Shown here piece after piece: positions 55,360 through 64,000 of a stretch of DNA of 64,000 nt. The DNA is from Pseudomonadota bacterium (GTDB taxonomy: Bacteria; Pseudomonadota; Gammaproteobacteria; Burkholderiales; Burkholderiaceae_C): NCBI GenBank assembly GCA_021808445.1, contig JAKBBP010000008.1, positions 1 through 64,000 of the forward strand, in the 5' to 3' direction. The notes below the pieces were generated by a model. It was not told the DNA's origin. It saw only the letters and a list, made by a program, of their open reading frames with translations, and searched no databases. The first letter of the stretch is position 1, and each line of letters opens with the position of its first letter. A program made the position numbers and the translations under genes.

Positions 55360-55380
55360 GGGGTCCGTCGGACCCCTTTT
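55360..55380 (+). terminator. Terminator-like hairpin between prs and rplY
   Basis: GGGGTCC-GTC-GGACCCC followed by TTTT: seven perfect pairs and a three-base loop. It ends only 12 bases before the rplY start codon, overlapping its leader. Confidence 0.65.
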
Positions 55381-55392
55381 CTCGGAGTCGAC

Positions 55393-56010
55393 ATGAAAGT
55401 CGTCGCATTTGAACGTCAGGCGCAAGGTACCGGTGCGAGCCGCCGCATGCGCAACGCCGGCAAGGTTCCCGGCATCGTCTATGGCGGTGAGCAAAAGCCG
55501 CAGCTGATCGAGCTCGATCACAACGCGCTGTATCACGCGCTCAAGAAGGAACAGTTCCACTCGTCGATCCTCGACCTGACGGTGGGCGAGCAGCAGACCA
55601 AGGTGCTGCTCAAGGCCTACCAGGTGCATCCCTTCCGTCCGCTGGTGCTGCACGTCGACTTCATGCGCGTGGCAGCGGATCGCAAGATCTCGATGAAGGT
55701 GCCGTTGCACTTCAAGGGCGCCGAGGAATCCCCTGCGGTCAAGCTCGAAGGTGCGATGATCACCCACGTGATCAGCGAGCTCGAAGTGTCCTGCCTGCCC
55801 GGGGACCTGCCCGAGTTCATCGAGGTGGACCTCAGCGGCCTGAGCAAGGGCCACTCCCTGCACGCCAGCGACCTGAAGCTGCCGGCCGGCCTGTCCGTGG
55901 TCACCCACGGAGCCGAGAATCCGGTGATTGCCGCCGTGCTGAGCAAGGGCGGTGAGTCGGCCGAGGAAGCCGCGCCCGCGGGCGACGCAGCCGCACCTGC
56001 CGCGTCCTGA
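55393..56010 (+). CDS. rplY: 50S ribosomal protein L25/Ctc
   Basis: 205 residues, the long Ctc form. N-terminal 5S rRNA-binding domain ([21 protein letters not shown]), C-terminal TL5-like beta domain ([20 protein letters not shown]) and an Ala/Glu-rich tail. ATG at 55393 behind GGAG. The usual next gene, pth, is absent. Confidence 0.95.
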   Translation: MKVVAFERQAQGTGASRRMRNAGKVPGIVYGGEQKPQLIELDHNALYHALKKEQFHSSILDLTVGEQQTKVLLKAYQVHPFRPLVLHVDFMRVAADRKISMKVPLHFKGAEESPAVKLEGAMITHVISELEVSCLPGDLPEFIEVDLSGLSKGHSLHASDLKLPAGLSVVTHGAENPVIAAVLSKGGESAEEAAPAGDAAAPAAS

Positions 56011-56033
56011 AGCCCGGGCCGGGCAAGCCGCGC

Positions 56034-56055
56034 CAACGCCGCCTCCGGGCGGCGT
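56034..56055 (+). terminator. Stem-loop after rplY
   Basis: AACGCCGCC / GGCGGCGTT arms around a TCCG-type loop, 24 bases after the stop, followed by GTCGTT. Likely the rplY terminator, though the T-run is poor. Confidence 0.6.
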
Positions 56056-56105
56056 TGTCGTTGGCGGGATCGAGAGGCCGCGCGGCCGCGGGCCGGACCC
56101 GGTGC

Positions 56106-56492
56106 CTATTCCGCCGGAACCGGCCGCGGCCGGCGGTCCTCGCCCACGCACACATAGGTCAGCGTGGCCTCGGTGACCCGGAACACCTGGGTGTCGGGAA
56201 TGCCGCGCTCGGCATAGACCTCCACGTCCACGGTGATGGAGGTACGGCCCACGCGCACCACCTTGGCGTACAGCGACAGCAGGTCTCCCACCAGGACCGG
56301 GTGCTTGAACACGAATTCATTGACCGCCACGGTGGCCACGCGGCCCTTCGCGCGCCGGGCGGCGGCCACGCCCCCGGCGATGTCGACCTGGGCCATGATC
56401 CAGCCGCCGAAGATGTCCCCGTGCATGTTCACGTCCGAGGGCATCGGCTGGATGCGCAGGATCGGCTCGGGTTGGGTGGGAAGGCTTTGCAT
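56106..56492 (-). CDS. Acyl-CoA thioesterase (hotdog fold)
   Basis: 128 residues. YciA-like: IQPMPSDVNMHGDIFGGWIMAQVDIAGG (catalytic Asn/Asp region), then VNEFVFKHPVLVGDLLSLYAKVV. It hydrolyses acyl-CoAs. ATG at 56492 fits the family's start. The frame stays open upstream through a repeat array to an ATG at 56693, giving an optional repetitive extension. Confidence 0.88.
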   Translation of the reverse strand: MQSLPTQPEPILRIQPMPSDVNMHGDIFGGWIMAQVDIAGGVAAARRAKGRVATVAVNEFVFKHPVLVGDLLSLYAKVVRVGRTSITVDVEVYAERGIPDTQVFRVTEATLTYVCVGEDRRPRPVPAE

Positions 56493-56505
56493 CGGATCCC
56501 CGCTG

Positions 56506-56613
56506 GAATGGAACGCTGAATGGAGCGCTGAATGGAACGTTGAACGGAACGCTGAACGGACCACAGGATGGAGCTCTGGATGGTCCACTGGATCAGGCAC
56601 TGGACGGAACGTG
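56506..56613. repeat. Degenerate 12 bp tandem repeat array
   Basis: About nine 12-base units related to GAATGGAACGCT, best conserved at 56506-56553 and more diverged to 56613. It lies between the divergent thioesterase and ABC transporter genes. On the minus strand it is open in frame with the thioesterase and would encode a Ser/Phe/His tetrapeptide repeat. Confidence 0.7.
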
Positions 56614-56691
56614 GCTGAAAACCCGAACGCCTGTGCATGAAACAGGGCAAACCCGAATAATGCACCAATTGGCGCAAGTCCGACATTTCGC

Positions 56692-58545
56692 ATGAGAGAC
56701 CACTCCCGATCCTCCCCGCCGCCGGAAGGCGCGGCCGCGTCGCTGCCCGGAGCGCGCTGGGCCGCGCTGCGCCAGCTCGCGCCCTACCTGTGGCATTACC
56801 GCGGGCGCGTGGTGCTGGCCCTGCTCATGCTGGTGGCGGCCAAGCTGGCCAACGTCGGCGTGCCCATCGTGCTCAAGCACATCGTCGACGATCTGCAGCT
56901 GCGCCCCGGGGATCCGCGTGCCGTGCTGGTGGTTCCCGTCGCGCTGCTGCTGGCCTACGGGGCGTTGCGGGTGGGCGTGTCGCTGTTCACCGAGCTGCGC
57001 GAGGTGGTGTTCTCCAGGGTCACCCAGGGCGCGGTGCGCCGGATCGCGCTGCAGGTCTTCGACCATCTGTTCTCCCTCTCGTTGCGCTATCACCTGCAGC
57101 GCCAGACCGGCGGCATGTCGCGGGACATCGAGCGTGGAACCCGCGCCATCTCCAGCCTGGTGTCGTTCACCCTCTACAGCGTCCTGCCCACGCTGGTGGA
57201 AATGGGCCTGGTCATCGGCATCCTGGTCGTGCGCTACGACTGGTGGTTCGCCGCCGTGGCCCTCGGGGCGCTGGTGCTCTACATCAGCTTCACCATCGTG
57301 GTCACCGAATGGCGCACCGGGCTGCGACGCACGATGAACGAGCAGGATTCACGCGCCAACCAGCGCGCGGTCGATGGGCTGCTGAACTACGAGACGGTCA
57401 AGATCTTCGGCAACGAGGCCTGGGAAGCCCAGCGCTACGACGCCAATCTGAAGCGCTGGATGCACGCTGCCGTGCTGTCGCAGAACTCCCTTTCGGTGCT
57501 CAACCTGGGCCAGAGCATCATCATCGCCGCGGCGGTCACGCTGCTGGTGTGGAGGGCCACCGTCGGCGTGGTCGACGGCACCATGAGCCTGGGCGACCTG
57601 GTGCTGGTCAACGCCTTCATGATCCAGCTGTACGCGCCCCTGAATTTCCTGGGGGTGATCTACCGCGAACTGCGCCAGGCGCTGACCGACCTGGAGCGCA
57701 TGTTCACCATCCTGCACCAGGACCGCGAGGTGGCCGACGCGCCTGGGGCGACCGAGTTGCGCGTCGGCGCGGGCACCGTGCGCTTCGAGGACGTGCACTT
57801 TGCCTACCAATCCGGCCACGAGGTGCTCAAGGGGCTGAGTTTCGAGGTTCCGGGCGGCAGCACCGTGGCGGTGGTGGGACCTTCCGGCGCTGGCAAGTCC
57901 ACCCTGTCGCGACTGCTGTTCCGGTTCTACGACCCGCAGGCCGGCAGGATCCTGATCGACGGGCAGGACATCGCGACGGTCACCCAGGCGAGCCTGCGCG
58001 CCGCACTGGGCCTGGTGCCGCAGGACACGGTGCTGTTCAACGACACCATCGCCTACAACATCGCCTACGGCCGGCCGGGTGCCCCGCACGATGAGGTGGA
58101 GCGCGTCGCCCGCGCCGCGCAGATCCACGATTTCATCGTGCGCCAGCCCGACGGCTACCAGACCCAGGTGGGCGAGCGCGGCCTGAAGCTCTCGGGCGGG
58201 GAGAAGCAGCGCGTGGCCATCGCGCGCGCGCTGCTGAAGAACCCGCCGGTGCTGATGTTCGACGAGGCGACCTCTCAGCTGGATTCCGCCAACGAGCGCG
58301 CGATCCAGGCCGAGATCCGCGACGCCGCGCGCGACCGCACCACCCTGATCATTGCCCACCGCCTGTCCACCGTCGTCGACGCGCACCAGATCCTGGTGCT
58401 GGCCGACGGACGCATCCAGGAGCGTGGCACCCACGCCGAGCTGCTCGCCGCCGGCGGCCTGTACGCGCGCATGTGGGAGCTGCAGCAACAGCGCGAGGGC
58501 GCCGAGGCCTCGGGGCTGGAAGCCGCCCTGCGCGTGGTGGCCTGA
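56692..58545 (+). CDS. Atm1/HMT1-type ABC exporter
   Basis: 617 residues, half-size ABC transporter. Six-helix domain with the Atm1 blocks [25 protein letters not shown] and [25 protein letters not shown]; ATPase with [25 protein letters not shown] and FDEATS. Exports glutathione-linked compounds, Fe-S precursors or metal complexes. ATG at 56692. Confidence 0.92.
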   Translation: MRDHSRSSPPPEGAAASLPGARWAALRQLAPYLWHYRGRVVLALLMLVAAKLANVGVPIVLKHIVDDLQLRPGDPRAVLVVPVALLLAYGALRVGVSLFTELREVVFSRVTQGAVRRIALQVFDHLFSLSLRYHLQRQTGGMSRDIERGTRAISSLVSFTLYSVLPTLVEMGLVIGILVVRYDWWFAAVALGALVLYISFTIVVTEWRTGLRRTMNEQDSRANQRAVDGLLNYETVKIFGNEAWEAQRYDANLKRWMHAAVLSQNSLSVLNLGQSIIIAAAVTLLVWRATVGVVDGTMSLGDLVLVNAFMIQLYAPLNFLGVIYRELRQALTDLERMFTILHQDREVADAPGATELRVGAGTVRFEDVHFAYQSGHEVLKGLSFEVPGGSTVAVVGPSGAGKSTLSRLLFRFYDPQAGRILIDGQDIATVTQASLRAALGLVPQDTVLFNDTIAYNIAYGRPGAPHDEVERVARAAQIHDFIVRQPDGYQTQVGERGLKLSGGEKQRVAIARALLKNPPVLMFDEATSQLDSANERAIQAEIRDAARDRTTLIIAHRLSTVVDAHQILVLADGRIQERGTHAELLAAGGLYARMWELQQQREGAEASGLEAALRVVA

Positions 58546-58622
58546 GTCCCGGGCGCGGGCCGATCCACTCCTGCGTGCGCTGCGGCCCACTACCATGGGC
58601 GCAGCCCTTCCTGCACCGAATC

Positions 58623-59714
58623 ATGCAAGCTTCCGACTCCCTGCTCCGCATCACCCGGCCCGATGACTGGCACCTGCACCTGCGCGACGGCGACGCGCTG
58701 GCCTGGACGGTGCCGTGGAGCGCGGCGCAGTTCGCCCGCGCCATCGTCATGCCCAATCTGAAGCCGCCGGTGGTGGATACCGCGCAGGCGCTGGCTTATC
58801 GCGAGCGGGTGCTGGCGGCGCGTCCGGCCGGCTCGGACTTCCAGCCCCTGATGACCCTGTACCTGACCGACCGCACCCCGCCCGCCGAGATCGCCCGCGC
58901 GCGCGCCAGCGGCGCGGTGTTCGGGGTCAAGCTGTATCCGGCCGGTGCCACGACGAATTCCGACAGCGGAGTGACCGACCTGCGTCACGTGCACGGCGTG
59001 CTCGAGGCCATGCAGCGCGAGGCCATGCCGCTGCTGGTGCACGGCGAAGTCACCGACCCCGAGGTGGACGTGTTCGACCGCGAGGCGGTGTTCCTGGAGC
59101 GCCACCTGGAGCCGCTGCGTCGCGATTTCCCGGAACTCAAGGTCGTGCTGGAGCACATCACCACCTCGCAGGCGGTGGATTTCGTGCTGGCGAATGACGC
59201 GCGCGACGCGCGCGGTGCGCCGCTGCTGGGTGCCACGCTGACCGCGCATCACCTGCTGCACAGCCGCAATGCGATGTTCCGCGGCGGTCTGCGTCCGCAC
59301 TATTACTGCCTGCCGGTGCTCAAGCGTGAAACCCACCGCAGGCGCCTGCTGGAGGCGGCATGCAGCGGGGACGCACGCTTTTTCCTGGGTACCGATTCGG
59401 CACCCCACGCGCGGGGCGCGAAGGAGGCCGATTGCGGCTGCGCGGGCTGTTTCAGCGCCGTGCACGCGCTGGAGCTGTACGCGCAGGCTTTCGAGCAGGC
59501 CGGCTGCCTGCAGCGCCTGGAAGGATTCGCCAGCCACTTCGGCGCGGATTTCTACGGCCTGCCGCGCAATCGCGGCACCCTCGAGCTGCGCCGCGAGTCC
59601 TGGGAGGTGCCGCCGAGCCTGGGCTATCTGGACGGCGAGATCGTCCCCGTGGACGCCGGTGCGCGCCTGGGTTGGCGGGCGCGGCCCGCTGCTGCGCCGC
59701 AACAGCAGGCATAA
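58623..59714 (+). CDS. pyrC: Dihydroorotase
   Basis: 363 residues, class II PyrC. Metal ligands [10 protein letters not shown], carboxylated Lys in [29 protein letters not shown], and [10 protein letters not shown]. Third step of pyrimidine synthesis. ATG at 58623. Confidence 0.95.
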   Translation: MQASDSLLRITRPDDWHLHLRDGDALAWTVPWSAAQFARAIVMPNLKPPVVDTAQALAYRERVLAARPAGSDFQPLMTLYLTDRTPPAEIARARASGAVFGVKLYPAGATTNSDSGVTDLRHVHGVLEAMQREAMPLLVHGEVTDPEVDVFDREAVFLERHLEPLRRDFPELKVVLEHITTSQAVDFVLANDARDARGAPLLGATLTAHHLLHSRNAMFRGGLRPHYYCLPVLKRETHRRRLLEAACSGDARFFLGTDSAPHARGAKEADCGCAGCFSAVHALELYAQAFEQAGCLQRLEGFASHFGADFYGLPRNRGTLELRRESWEVPPSLGYLDGEIVPVDAGARLGWRARPAAAPQQQA

Positions 59715-59723
59715 TCGCGCCCG

Positions 59724-60057
59724 GCGAAGCAGGCTGGGCAGTCGCGCCGCGCAAGCGGCGAGGAAGGTCCGGACTCCACAGGGCAGGGTGACGGCTAACG
59801 GCCGTGCGCGGCGACGCGACGAACAGGGCCACAGAGACGAGTATGCGCGGCGCGAGCCGCGCGGACGTGAAACGCGGCAACCTCCACCCGGAGCAACACC
59901 AAATAGGCAGGCGAAGGCGCCGCAAGGCGCCGGGAGCGCGGCCCGCGCGAGCCTGCGGGTAGGTGGCACCGAGCCGCTCCGGTAACGGGCGGCCCAGAGG
60001 AATGACTGCCACATCGGGCGACCGATGCACAGAATCCGGCCTACAGGCCTGCTTCGC
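59724..60057 (+). ncRNA. rnpB: RNase P RNA, class A
   Basis: About 334 nt. The ends pair (GCGAAGCAGGC with GCCTGCTTCGC). Conserved blocks GAGGAAGGTCCGGACTCCACAGGGCAG, AACAGGGCCACAGAGACGAG, GGTGAAACGCGGCAACCTCCA-like and AGAGGAATGACTGCCAC are all found. It is the catalytic part of RNase P. Confidence 0.93.
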
Positions 60058-60277
60058 CCCTTATTTCCCCAAACTCCCCCCAATTTCGCTGCATGCATCC
60101 AGGCACTCGCCTGCGTTCGGGCTTTGCGCTGCGCACCGCCGCGATGTCAACCCGTTACTTTCAACCCAATCTTCAAGTCCTTATTTCAAGGGGGTTTTTT
60201 TCGAAAAATCTGGTTAAATAACCAGTATCCGATTCGCGCTAAGTCATTGTTTGGTAAGCGAAATTTTCTGCCTGCTA
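60058..60277. other. Upstream part of the dcw cluster control region
   Basis: No gene. An AT-rich patch at 60180-60240 contains T-runs and the inverted repeat CTGGTTA-AA-TAACCAG (60210-60225), 16 bp and similar in layout to a LexA box (CTG-N10-CAG). Confidence 0.4.
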
Positions 60278-60306
60278 TTGACGGGGCACTGTTTGCCCCA
60301 TACAGT
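60278..60306 (+). promoter_or_regulatory. mraZ: Promoter of the mraZ/dcw cluster
   Basis: TTGACG (60278-60283), 17 bases, TACAGT (60301-60306). It overlaps the first of four 10 bp repeats that fit MraZ binding sites. Confidence 0.65.
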
Positions 60307-60343
60307 GCAGCCAAGTGCAGAAAAGTGGGTGAAAGTGCAGCGG
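60304..60343 (+). promoter_or_regulatory. MraZ operator repeats
   Basis: Four direct repeats beginning AGTG at 60304, 60314, 60324 and 60334, exactly 10 bp apart (AGTGCAG, AGTGCAG, AGTGGGT, AGTGCAG). MraZ is known to bind GTGGG-like repeats with this spacing ahead of its own gene. Confidence 0.75.
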
Positions 60344-60377
60344 CACGACCCGGCACCAGGCGGACTCGGAGAAGCGC

Positions 60378-60806
60378 GTGTTCATCGGCATATCGGCATT
60401 GACGCTGGACGGCAAAGGTCGCATGACCGTGCCTGCGCGTCACCGCGACATGCTGCTGGCGCAGGCCGCCGGACGCCTCACCCTGACCAAGAGCCCCGAG
60501 GGTTGTCTGCTCATGTTCGGCGATCAGCAGTGGCAGGAGTTTCGCGCCAAGATCGCCGCGCTGCCCATGTCGGCGCAGGGCTGGAAGCGCATCTACCTGG
60601 GGCATGCCACCGAGACCGAGATCGACGCCAGCGGGCGGGTGCTCATTCCGCCCGAGTTGCGTGTCGCGGCGCATATCGAGCGCGACATCGATCTCATCGG
60701 CATGGGCTCGCATTTCGAAGTCTGGGACCGCGCCACGCATCAGGCGCGCGAGGCGGCGGTGATCGAGGCCGGAATGCCCGATGCCGTGCGCGACATCGTG
60801 GTGTGA
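60378..60806 (+). CDS. mraZ: Transcriptional regulator MraZ
   Basis: 142 residues, two AbrB-like domains with DGKGRMTVPARHR and DASGRVLIPPELR. Autorepressor of the division cluster. The start is GTG at 60378 behind GGAGA. Confidence 0.94.
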   Translation: MFIGISALTLDGKGRMTVPARHRDMLLAQAAGRLTLTKSPEGCLLMFGDQQWQEFRAKIAALPMSAQGWKRIYLGHATETEIDASGRVLIPPELRVAAHIERDIDLIGMGSHFEVWDRATHQAREAAVIEAGMPDAVRDIVV

Positions 60807-60818
60807 AGGTGCCCCCCG

Positions 60819-61796
60819 ATGTCCGCTCCGTCCCATCGCGCTGCAGCCGCGCTGCAGCATCGCACCGTGTTGTTGCAGGAGGCCGTCGACTGGCTGGTCG
60901 CCGACCCTTGCGGAACCTACGTGGACGCCACCTTCGGGCGTGGTGGGCACACGCGGGCGCTGCTGGCGCGCCTGCAGCCCCAGGGGCGCGTGGTGGCGCT
61001 CGACCGCGACCCGCAGGCGATCGAGGCGGGCGGGGAACTTTCCCGCGCCGAGCCGCGCCTGCGCCTGGTGCACGCGGCCTTCTCCGAATGGGGTGCGGTG
61101 CTGGATGGGCTTGGCATCGCCAAGGTCCAGGGCCTGCTGCTGGATCTTGGCGTGTCCTCGCCCCAGCTGGACCAGACCGAACGGGGCTTCAGTTTCCGCG
61201 GCGATGCTCCGCTGGACATGCGCATGGACACGACGCGCGGCTTCACGGCGGCGCAATTCCTGAGCGAGGCCGACGTCGATGAAATCACCAGGGTGTTGCG
61301 GGACTATGGGGACGAACGGGCTGCTTTCGCGATTGCAAAGGCGATTGTGGCTGGCCGCGAACGGGGCCAGCCCATCACCCGTACCGGGGAGCTTGCCGCC
61401 CTCGTTGCGCAAGCGGTGCGCAGCCGGGAACCGGGCCAGGATCCGGCCACCCGCACCTTTCAGGCTCTTCGGATTCACGTCAATGCCGAACTCGCCGAAC
61501 TCGAGGCGGCGCTCGCGCAGGTGATGGAGCGCCTGGCTGCGGGAGGCCGACTCGTGGTCATCAGCTTCCACTCCCTCGAAGATCGCATCGTCAAGCAATT
61601 CGTGCAGGGCCACGCGCGCGCTCCGGCGCTCACGCCGCAGCAGCGGCGTCTGCCCTTGCCCAGCGCGCGCTTCGAGCCCGGCCTGCGCGCGCTCGCGCGC
61701 GTGAGGCCCGGTGAGGCCGAGGTGCGCGACAACCCGCGCAGCCGTTCGGCCGTGATGCGCGTGGCCGAACGCCTGGCCCAGGGGGCCGAGGCGTGA
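60819..61796 (+). CDS. rsmH: 16S rRNA (cytosine(1402)-N4)-methyltransferase
   Basis: 325 residues. [27 protein letters not shown] (SAM site), [31 protein letters not shown] and [18 protein letters not shown]. 12 bp after mraZ; overlaps ftsL by four bases. Confidence 0.96.
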   Translation: MSAPSHRAAAALQHRTVLLQEAVDWLVADPCGTYVDATFGRGGHTRALLARLQPQGRVVALDRDPQAIEAGGELSRAEPRLRLVHAAFSEWGAVLDGLGIAKVQGLLLDLGVSSPQLDQTERGFSFRGDAPLDMRMDTTRGFTAAQFLSEADVDEITRVLRDYGDERAAFAIAKAIVAGRERGQPITRTGELAALVAQAVRSREPGQDPATRTFQALRIHVNAELAELEAALAQVMERLAAGGRLVVISFHSLEDRIVKQFVQGHARAPALTPQQRRLPLPSARFEPGLRALARVRPGEAEVRDNPRSRSAVMRVAERLAQGAEA

Positions 61797-62092
61797 TCCG
61801 CGTGAACCTGCTCCTGCTGGTACTGGCCGTCGCCTGCGCGATGAGTCTGGTGCGCGCCCAGTACGAGGCCCGCCGCGGCTTTGCCGCGCTGGATGCCGCG
61901 CAGCAGCGAGCCGCCCAGCTCGAACTCGATCACGATCGCCTGCAGGTCGAGCTGCGCGCCTTGTCCGTGCCCTCGCGCATCGAGTCCCTGGCCCGCGGCC
62001 AGCTCGGCATGGTGCCGATCACTCCGGCGCGCAGCGACTATGTGAGCGCCGCGCAGCTCCCCGGCCTTCCGGTGAGCATTCCCACGCGATGA
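61793..62092 (+). CDS. ftsL: Cell division protein FtsL
   Basis: 99 residues. One N-terminal transmembrane helix (about 3-20) and a periplasmic coiled coil ([23 protein letters not shown]). It works with FtsB and FtsQ to activate FtsWI. The start is GTG at 61793. Confidence 0.9.
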   Translation: MIRVNLLLLVLAVACAMSLVRAQYEARRGFAALDAAQQRAAQLELDHDRLQVELRALSVPSRIESLARGQLGMVPITPARSDYVSAAQLPGLPVSIPTR

Positions 62093-62102
62093 TGCAGCTG
62101 CC

Positions 62103-63872
62103 ATGAGACTCGCATCGCGCCCCTTCGCCATCCCCGCGCAGCGCCGCAACAGTCATCTGCTGCACCTGCGCCTGCCCCCTGGGCGAGCCTGGTTGATCAA
62201 GGGCCTGATGTTCCTGGCCTTCGCCGCGCTGGCACTGCGCGCGCTGTGGATCCAGGGCATCACCACCGGCTTCTACCAGCGCCAGGGCGACCTGCGCTTC
62301 GTGCGCACCATCGAGCTGCCCGCGATGCGTGGGCGCATTCTCGATCGCCACGGCAACATCCTGGCCTCGAGCATTCCGGTCAAGACCATCTGGGCCGACC
62401 CCCAGACCCTGCAGGCCGATGCGCAGCAGGTCGTCGCGCTGGCCTCGCTGCTGGGCATCGATCCACGCGAGCTGCGCAGGCGCCTGGCGCAGGACCAGCT
62501 GCAGTTCGTCTACATCAAGCGCCAGGTGGACGTCGACACGGCGCGCAAGGTCGCGGACCTGCACATCAAGGGCGTGTACATGTCGCCAAGCTATCGGCGC
62601 TTCTACACCGAAGGCGCGGCGGCGGCGCAGCTGCTGGGCTTCACCGACATCGAGAACCAGGGACGCGGCGGACTGGAATGGCAGTTCCAGCGCCAGCTGG
62701 CCGGACATGCGGGCACCCGCAAGGTCATGCGTGACCGCCTGGGCAACGTGATCGAGGACGTCGAGGGAGGTACCCCGCCTGTCAACGGCGAGGACGTGCA
62801 GTTGTCCATCGACAGCAAGATCCAGGATCTGACCTATCAGGCGCTGGAACAGGCCGTGAAGGCCAGCCACGCCAAGAACGCCAGCGCCGTCGTGCTCGAC
62901 GCGAACACCGGCGAAGTGCTGGCGATGGCCAACTACCCCAGCTTCGATCCCAACAAGCGCAGCGGCTACACCAATGCCGACATGCGCAACTACGCGCTCA
63001 CCGACATCTACGAGCCCGGCTCCGTGATGAAGCCGCTGACCATCGCCGCGGCGCTGCAGGACGGGGTGGTGACGATGCACAGCACCTTCCAGACCGCGCC
63101 GGGGTGCATGCTCATGTACGGCAACCGCATCTGTGACGATTCGGACAACGGAACCATCGGTCTGCCCCAGGTCATCCAGTACTCGAGCAACGTGGCGACG
63201 GGGCAGATCGTCATGCGCATGAAGCCCGAGGAGCAGTGGGACATGTACACCGCGGTCGGACTGGGCCAGCGTCCCCAGCTGCCCTTCCCGGGAGAGGCCA
63301 GCGGGCGTCTGCGGCCCTGGAAGCGCTGGCGCCCCATCGATGCCGTGACGCAGGGCTTCGGCTACGGCCTGGCGGTGTCCACCTTCCAGCTCGCGCATGC
63401 CTACCTGGTGTTCGCCGACGGCGGCCTGATCCGCCCGGCCACCCTGTTCAAGACGGCCCAGCCGGCACCGGCGGTGCGGGTGATCTCGGCGCGCGTGGCT
63501 GCCGACGTGCGCTCGATGCTGGCGCTGGTCACCTCGCCCAAGGGCACCGCTGCGGCCGCGCGCATCCCCGGCTACTCCACCGGCGGAAAGACCGGCACGG
63601 CCTACATCTGGAGGGGCAGGGCCTATGACAAGCACGAGTTCCGCGCGCAGTTCGTGGGCATGGCGCCGATCGACCATCCGCGTCTGGTGATGGCGGTATC
63701 GGTGGACCAGCCCGATGCCAAGATGCATTTCGGCGGCCAGGTCGCCGCGCCCGTGTTCTCCGAGGTGGTAGGGCAGTCGCTGCGCATGCTGGGCGTGCCG
63801 CCGGACCTGCCGGTGCAGCCCGAGGTGCCCCCGGCGCAGCCGCAGGTGGCGCGGGCGGGAGGCGGTGCATGA
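62103..63872 (+). CDS. ftsI: Peptidoglycan D,D-transpeptidase FtsI (PBP3)
   Basis: 589 residues. One transmembrane helix (about 31-52), PBP dimer domain (AMRGRILDRHGNILASS), transpeptidase with SVMK (about residue 303), SSN and KTGT. Septal cross-linking of peptidoglycan. Ten bases after ftsL; overlaps murE by four bases. Confidence 0.96.
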   Translation: MRLASRPFAIPAQRRNSHLLHLRLPPGRAWLIKGLMFLAFAALALRALWIQGITTGFYQRQGDLRFVRTIELPAMRGRILDRHGNILASSIPVKTIWADPQTLQADAQQVVALASLLGIDPRELRRRLAQDQLQFVYIKRQVDVDTARKVADLHIKGVYMSPSYRRFYTEGAAAAQLLGFTDIENQGRGGLEWQFQRQLAGHAGTRKVMRDRLGNVIEDVEGGTPPVNGEDVQLSIDSKIQDLTYQALEQAVKASHAKNASAVVLDANTGEVLAMANYPSFDPNKRSGYTNADMRNYALTDIYEPGSVMKPLTIAAALQDGVVTMHSTFQTAPGCMLMYGNRICDDSDNGTIGLPQVIQYSSNVATGQIVMRMKPEEQWDMYTAVGLGQRPQLPFPGEASGRLRPWKRWRPIDAVTQGFGYGLAVSTFQLAHAYLVFADGGLIRPATLFKTAQPAPAVRVISARVAADVRSMLALVTSPKGTAAAARIPGYSTGGKTGTAYIWRGRAYDKHEFRAQFVGMAPIDHPRLVMAVSVDQPDAKMHFGGQVAAPVFSEVVGQSLRMLGVPPDLPVQPEVPPAQPQVARAGGGA

Positions 63873-64000
63873 GCCCGGTGGTGCTCGATTCGGCCGCGGG
63901 CGTGGTGCGCGCGCTGCGAGGCGTGGCGGGTCCGCAGGCCGCGCTGGACACGGATTCGCGCACCCTGCGCGCCGGCGACGTGTTCGTGGCCTGGCCTGGA
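63869..64000 (+). CDS. murE: UDP-N-acetylmuramyl-tripeptide synthetase MurE, 5' end only
   Basis: 44 codons before the window edge. TDSRTLRAGDVFVAWPG is the N-terminal Mur ligase block that binds the uridine part. Position after ftsI fits murE. Confidence 0.85.
   Translation, partial: MSPVVLDSAAGVVRALRGVAGPQAALDTDSRTLRAGDVFVAWPG

Overview
This window is GC-rich (about 70% by eye) chromosomal DNA from a betaproteobacterium, most likely of the order Burkholderiales. The evidence is gene order. The runs argB-HAD-slmA, DUF2244-coxB-...-coxC-SURF1-ctaA-ctaB, hrcA/nadK-recN-rapZ, TPR-lolB-ispE-tRNA(Gln)-prs-rplY, and rnpB then mraZ-rsmH-ftsL-ftsI-murE are all familiar from that order. Genus and species cannot be read from the sequence alone.

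Layout. (1) 1-5407, minus strand: three tandem paralogous lipoproteins of the sedolisin (S53) fold. Two keep the catalytic Glu/Asp/Asp/Ser set. The third, cut by the window edge, has lost all four residues. (2) 5820-8190: argB, a pyrimidine-nucleotidase-type HAD and slmA. (3) 8272-15417: a TetR regulator with a visible promoter/operator, then a beta-oxidation operon (acyl-CoA dehydrogenase, FadB-like hydroxyacyl-CoA dehydrogenase/hydratase, thiolase, crotonase). (4) 15418-17711: trmL, comF and a methyltransferase. (5) 17823-24477: a cytochrome c oxidase cluster with subunits II and III, SURF1, a SCO-like protein, ctaA and ctaB, but without subunit I (ctaD), cox11 (ctaG) or a classical SCO1 at their usual places. 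(6) 24500-28285: gluQ, rhlE, queE and pal. (7) 28539-30576: a LysE exporter, maiA and a fumarylpyruvate-hydrolase-type FAH. (8) 30790-34910: a Gly/Tyr/Met-rich Spy-like protein and a complete FtrABCD-type iron uptake operon behind a Fur box. (9) 34939-37736: haloacid dehalogenase, glutathione transferase and TetR, divergent from a FrnE-like DsbA protein. (10) 37744-38715: a higBA toxin-antitoxin pair between two copies of the 3' end of tRNA-Ile(CAT). (11) 38804-48219: pseudopilin, hrcA, nadK, recN, rapZ, mutY, a dynamin-like GTPase and mutM. (12) 48407-50245: an unrecognised 612-residue membrane-anchored protein. (13) 50387-56010: TPR protein, lolB, ispE, tRNA-Gln, prs and rplY. (14) 56106-60057: acyl-CoA thioesterase, Atm1-type ABC exporter, pyrC and rnpB. 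(15) 60278-64000: the start of the division and cell-wall (dcw) cluster with MraZ-type operator repeats.

Most of the window is housekeeping. The parts that reward a second look are the S53 trio with its inactivated member, the oxidase cluster with its core missing, the higBA cassette bracketed by tRNA fragments, the orphan 612-residue protein, and several small repeat arrays at gene starts.
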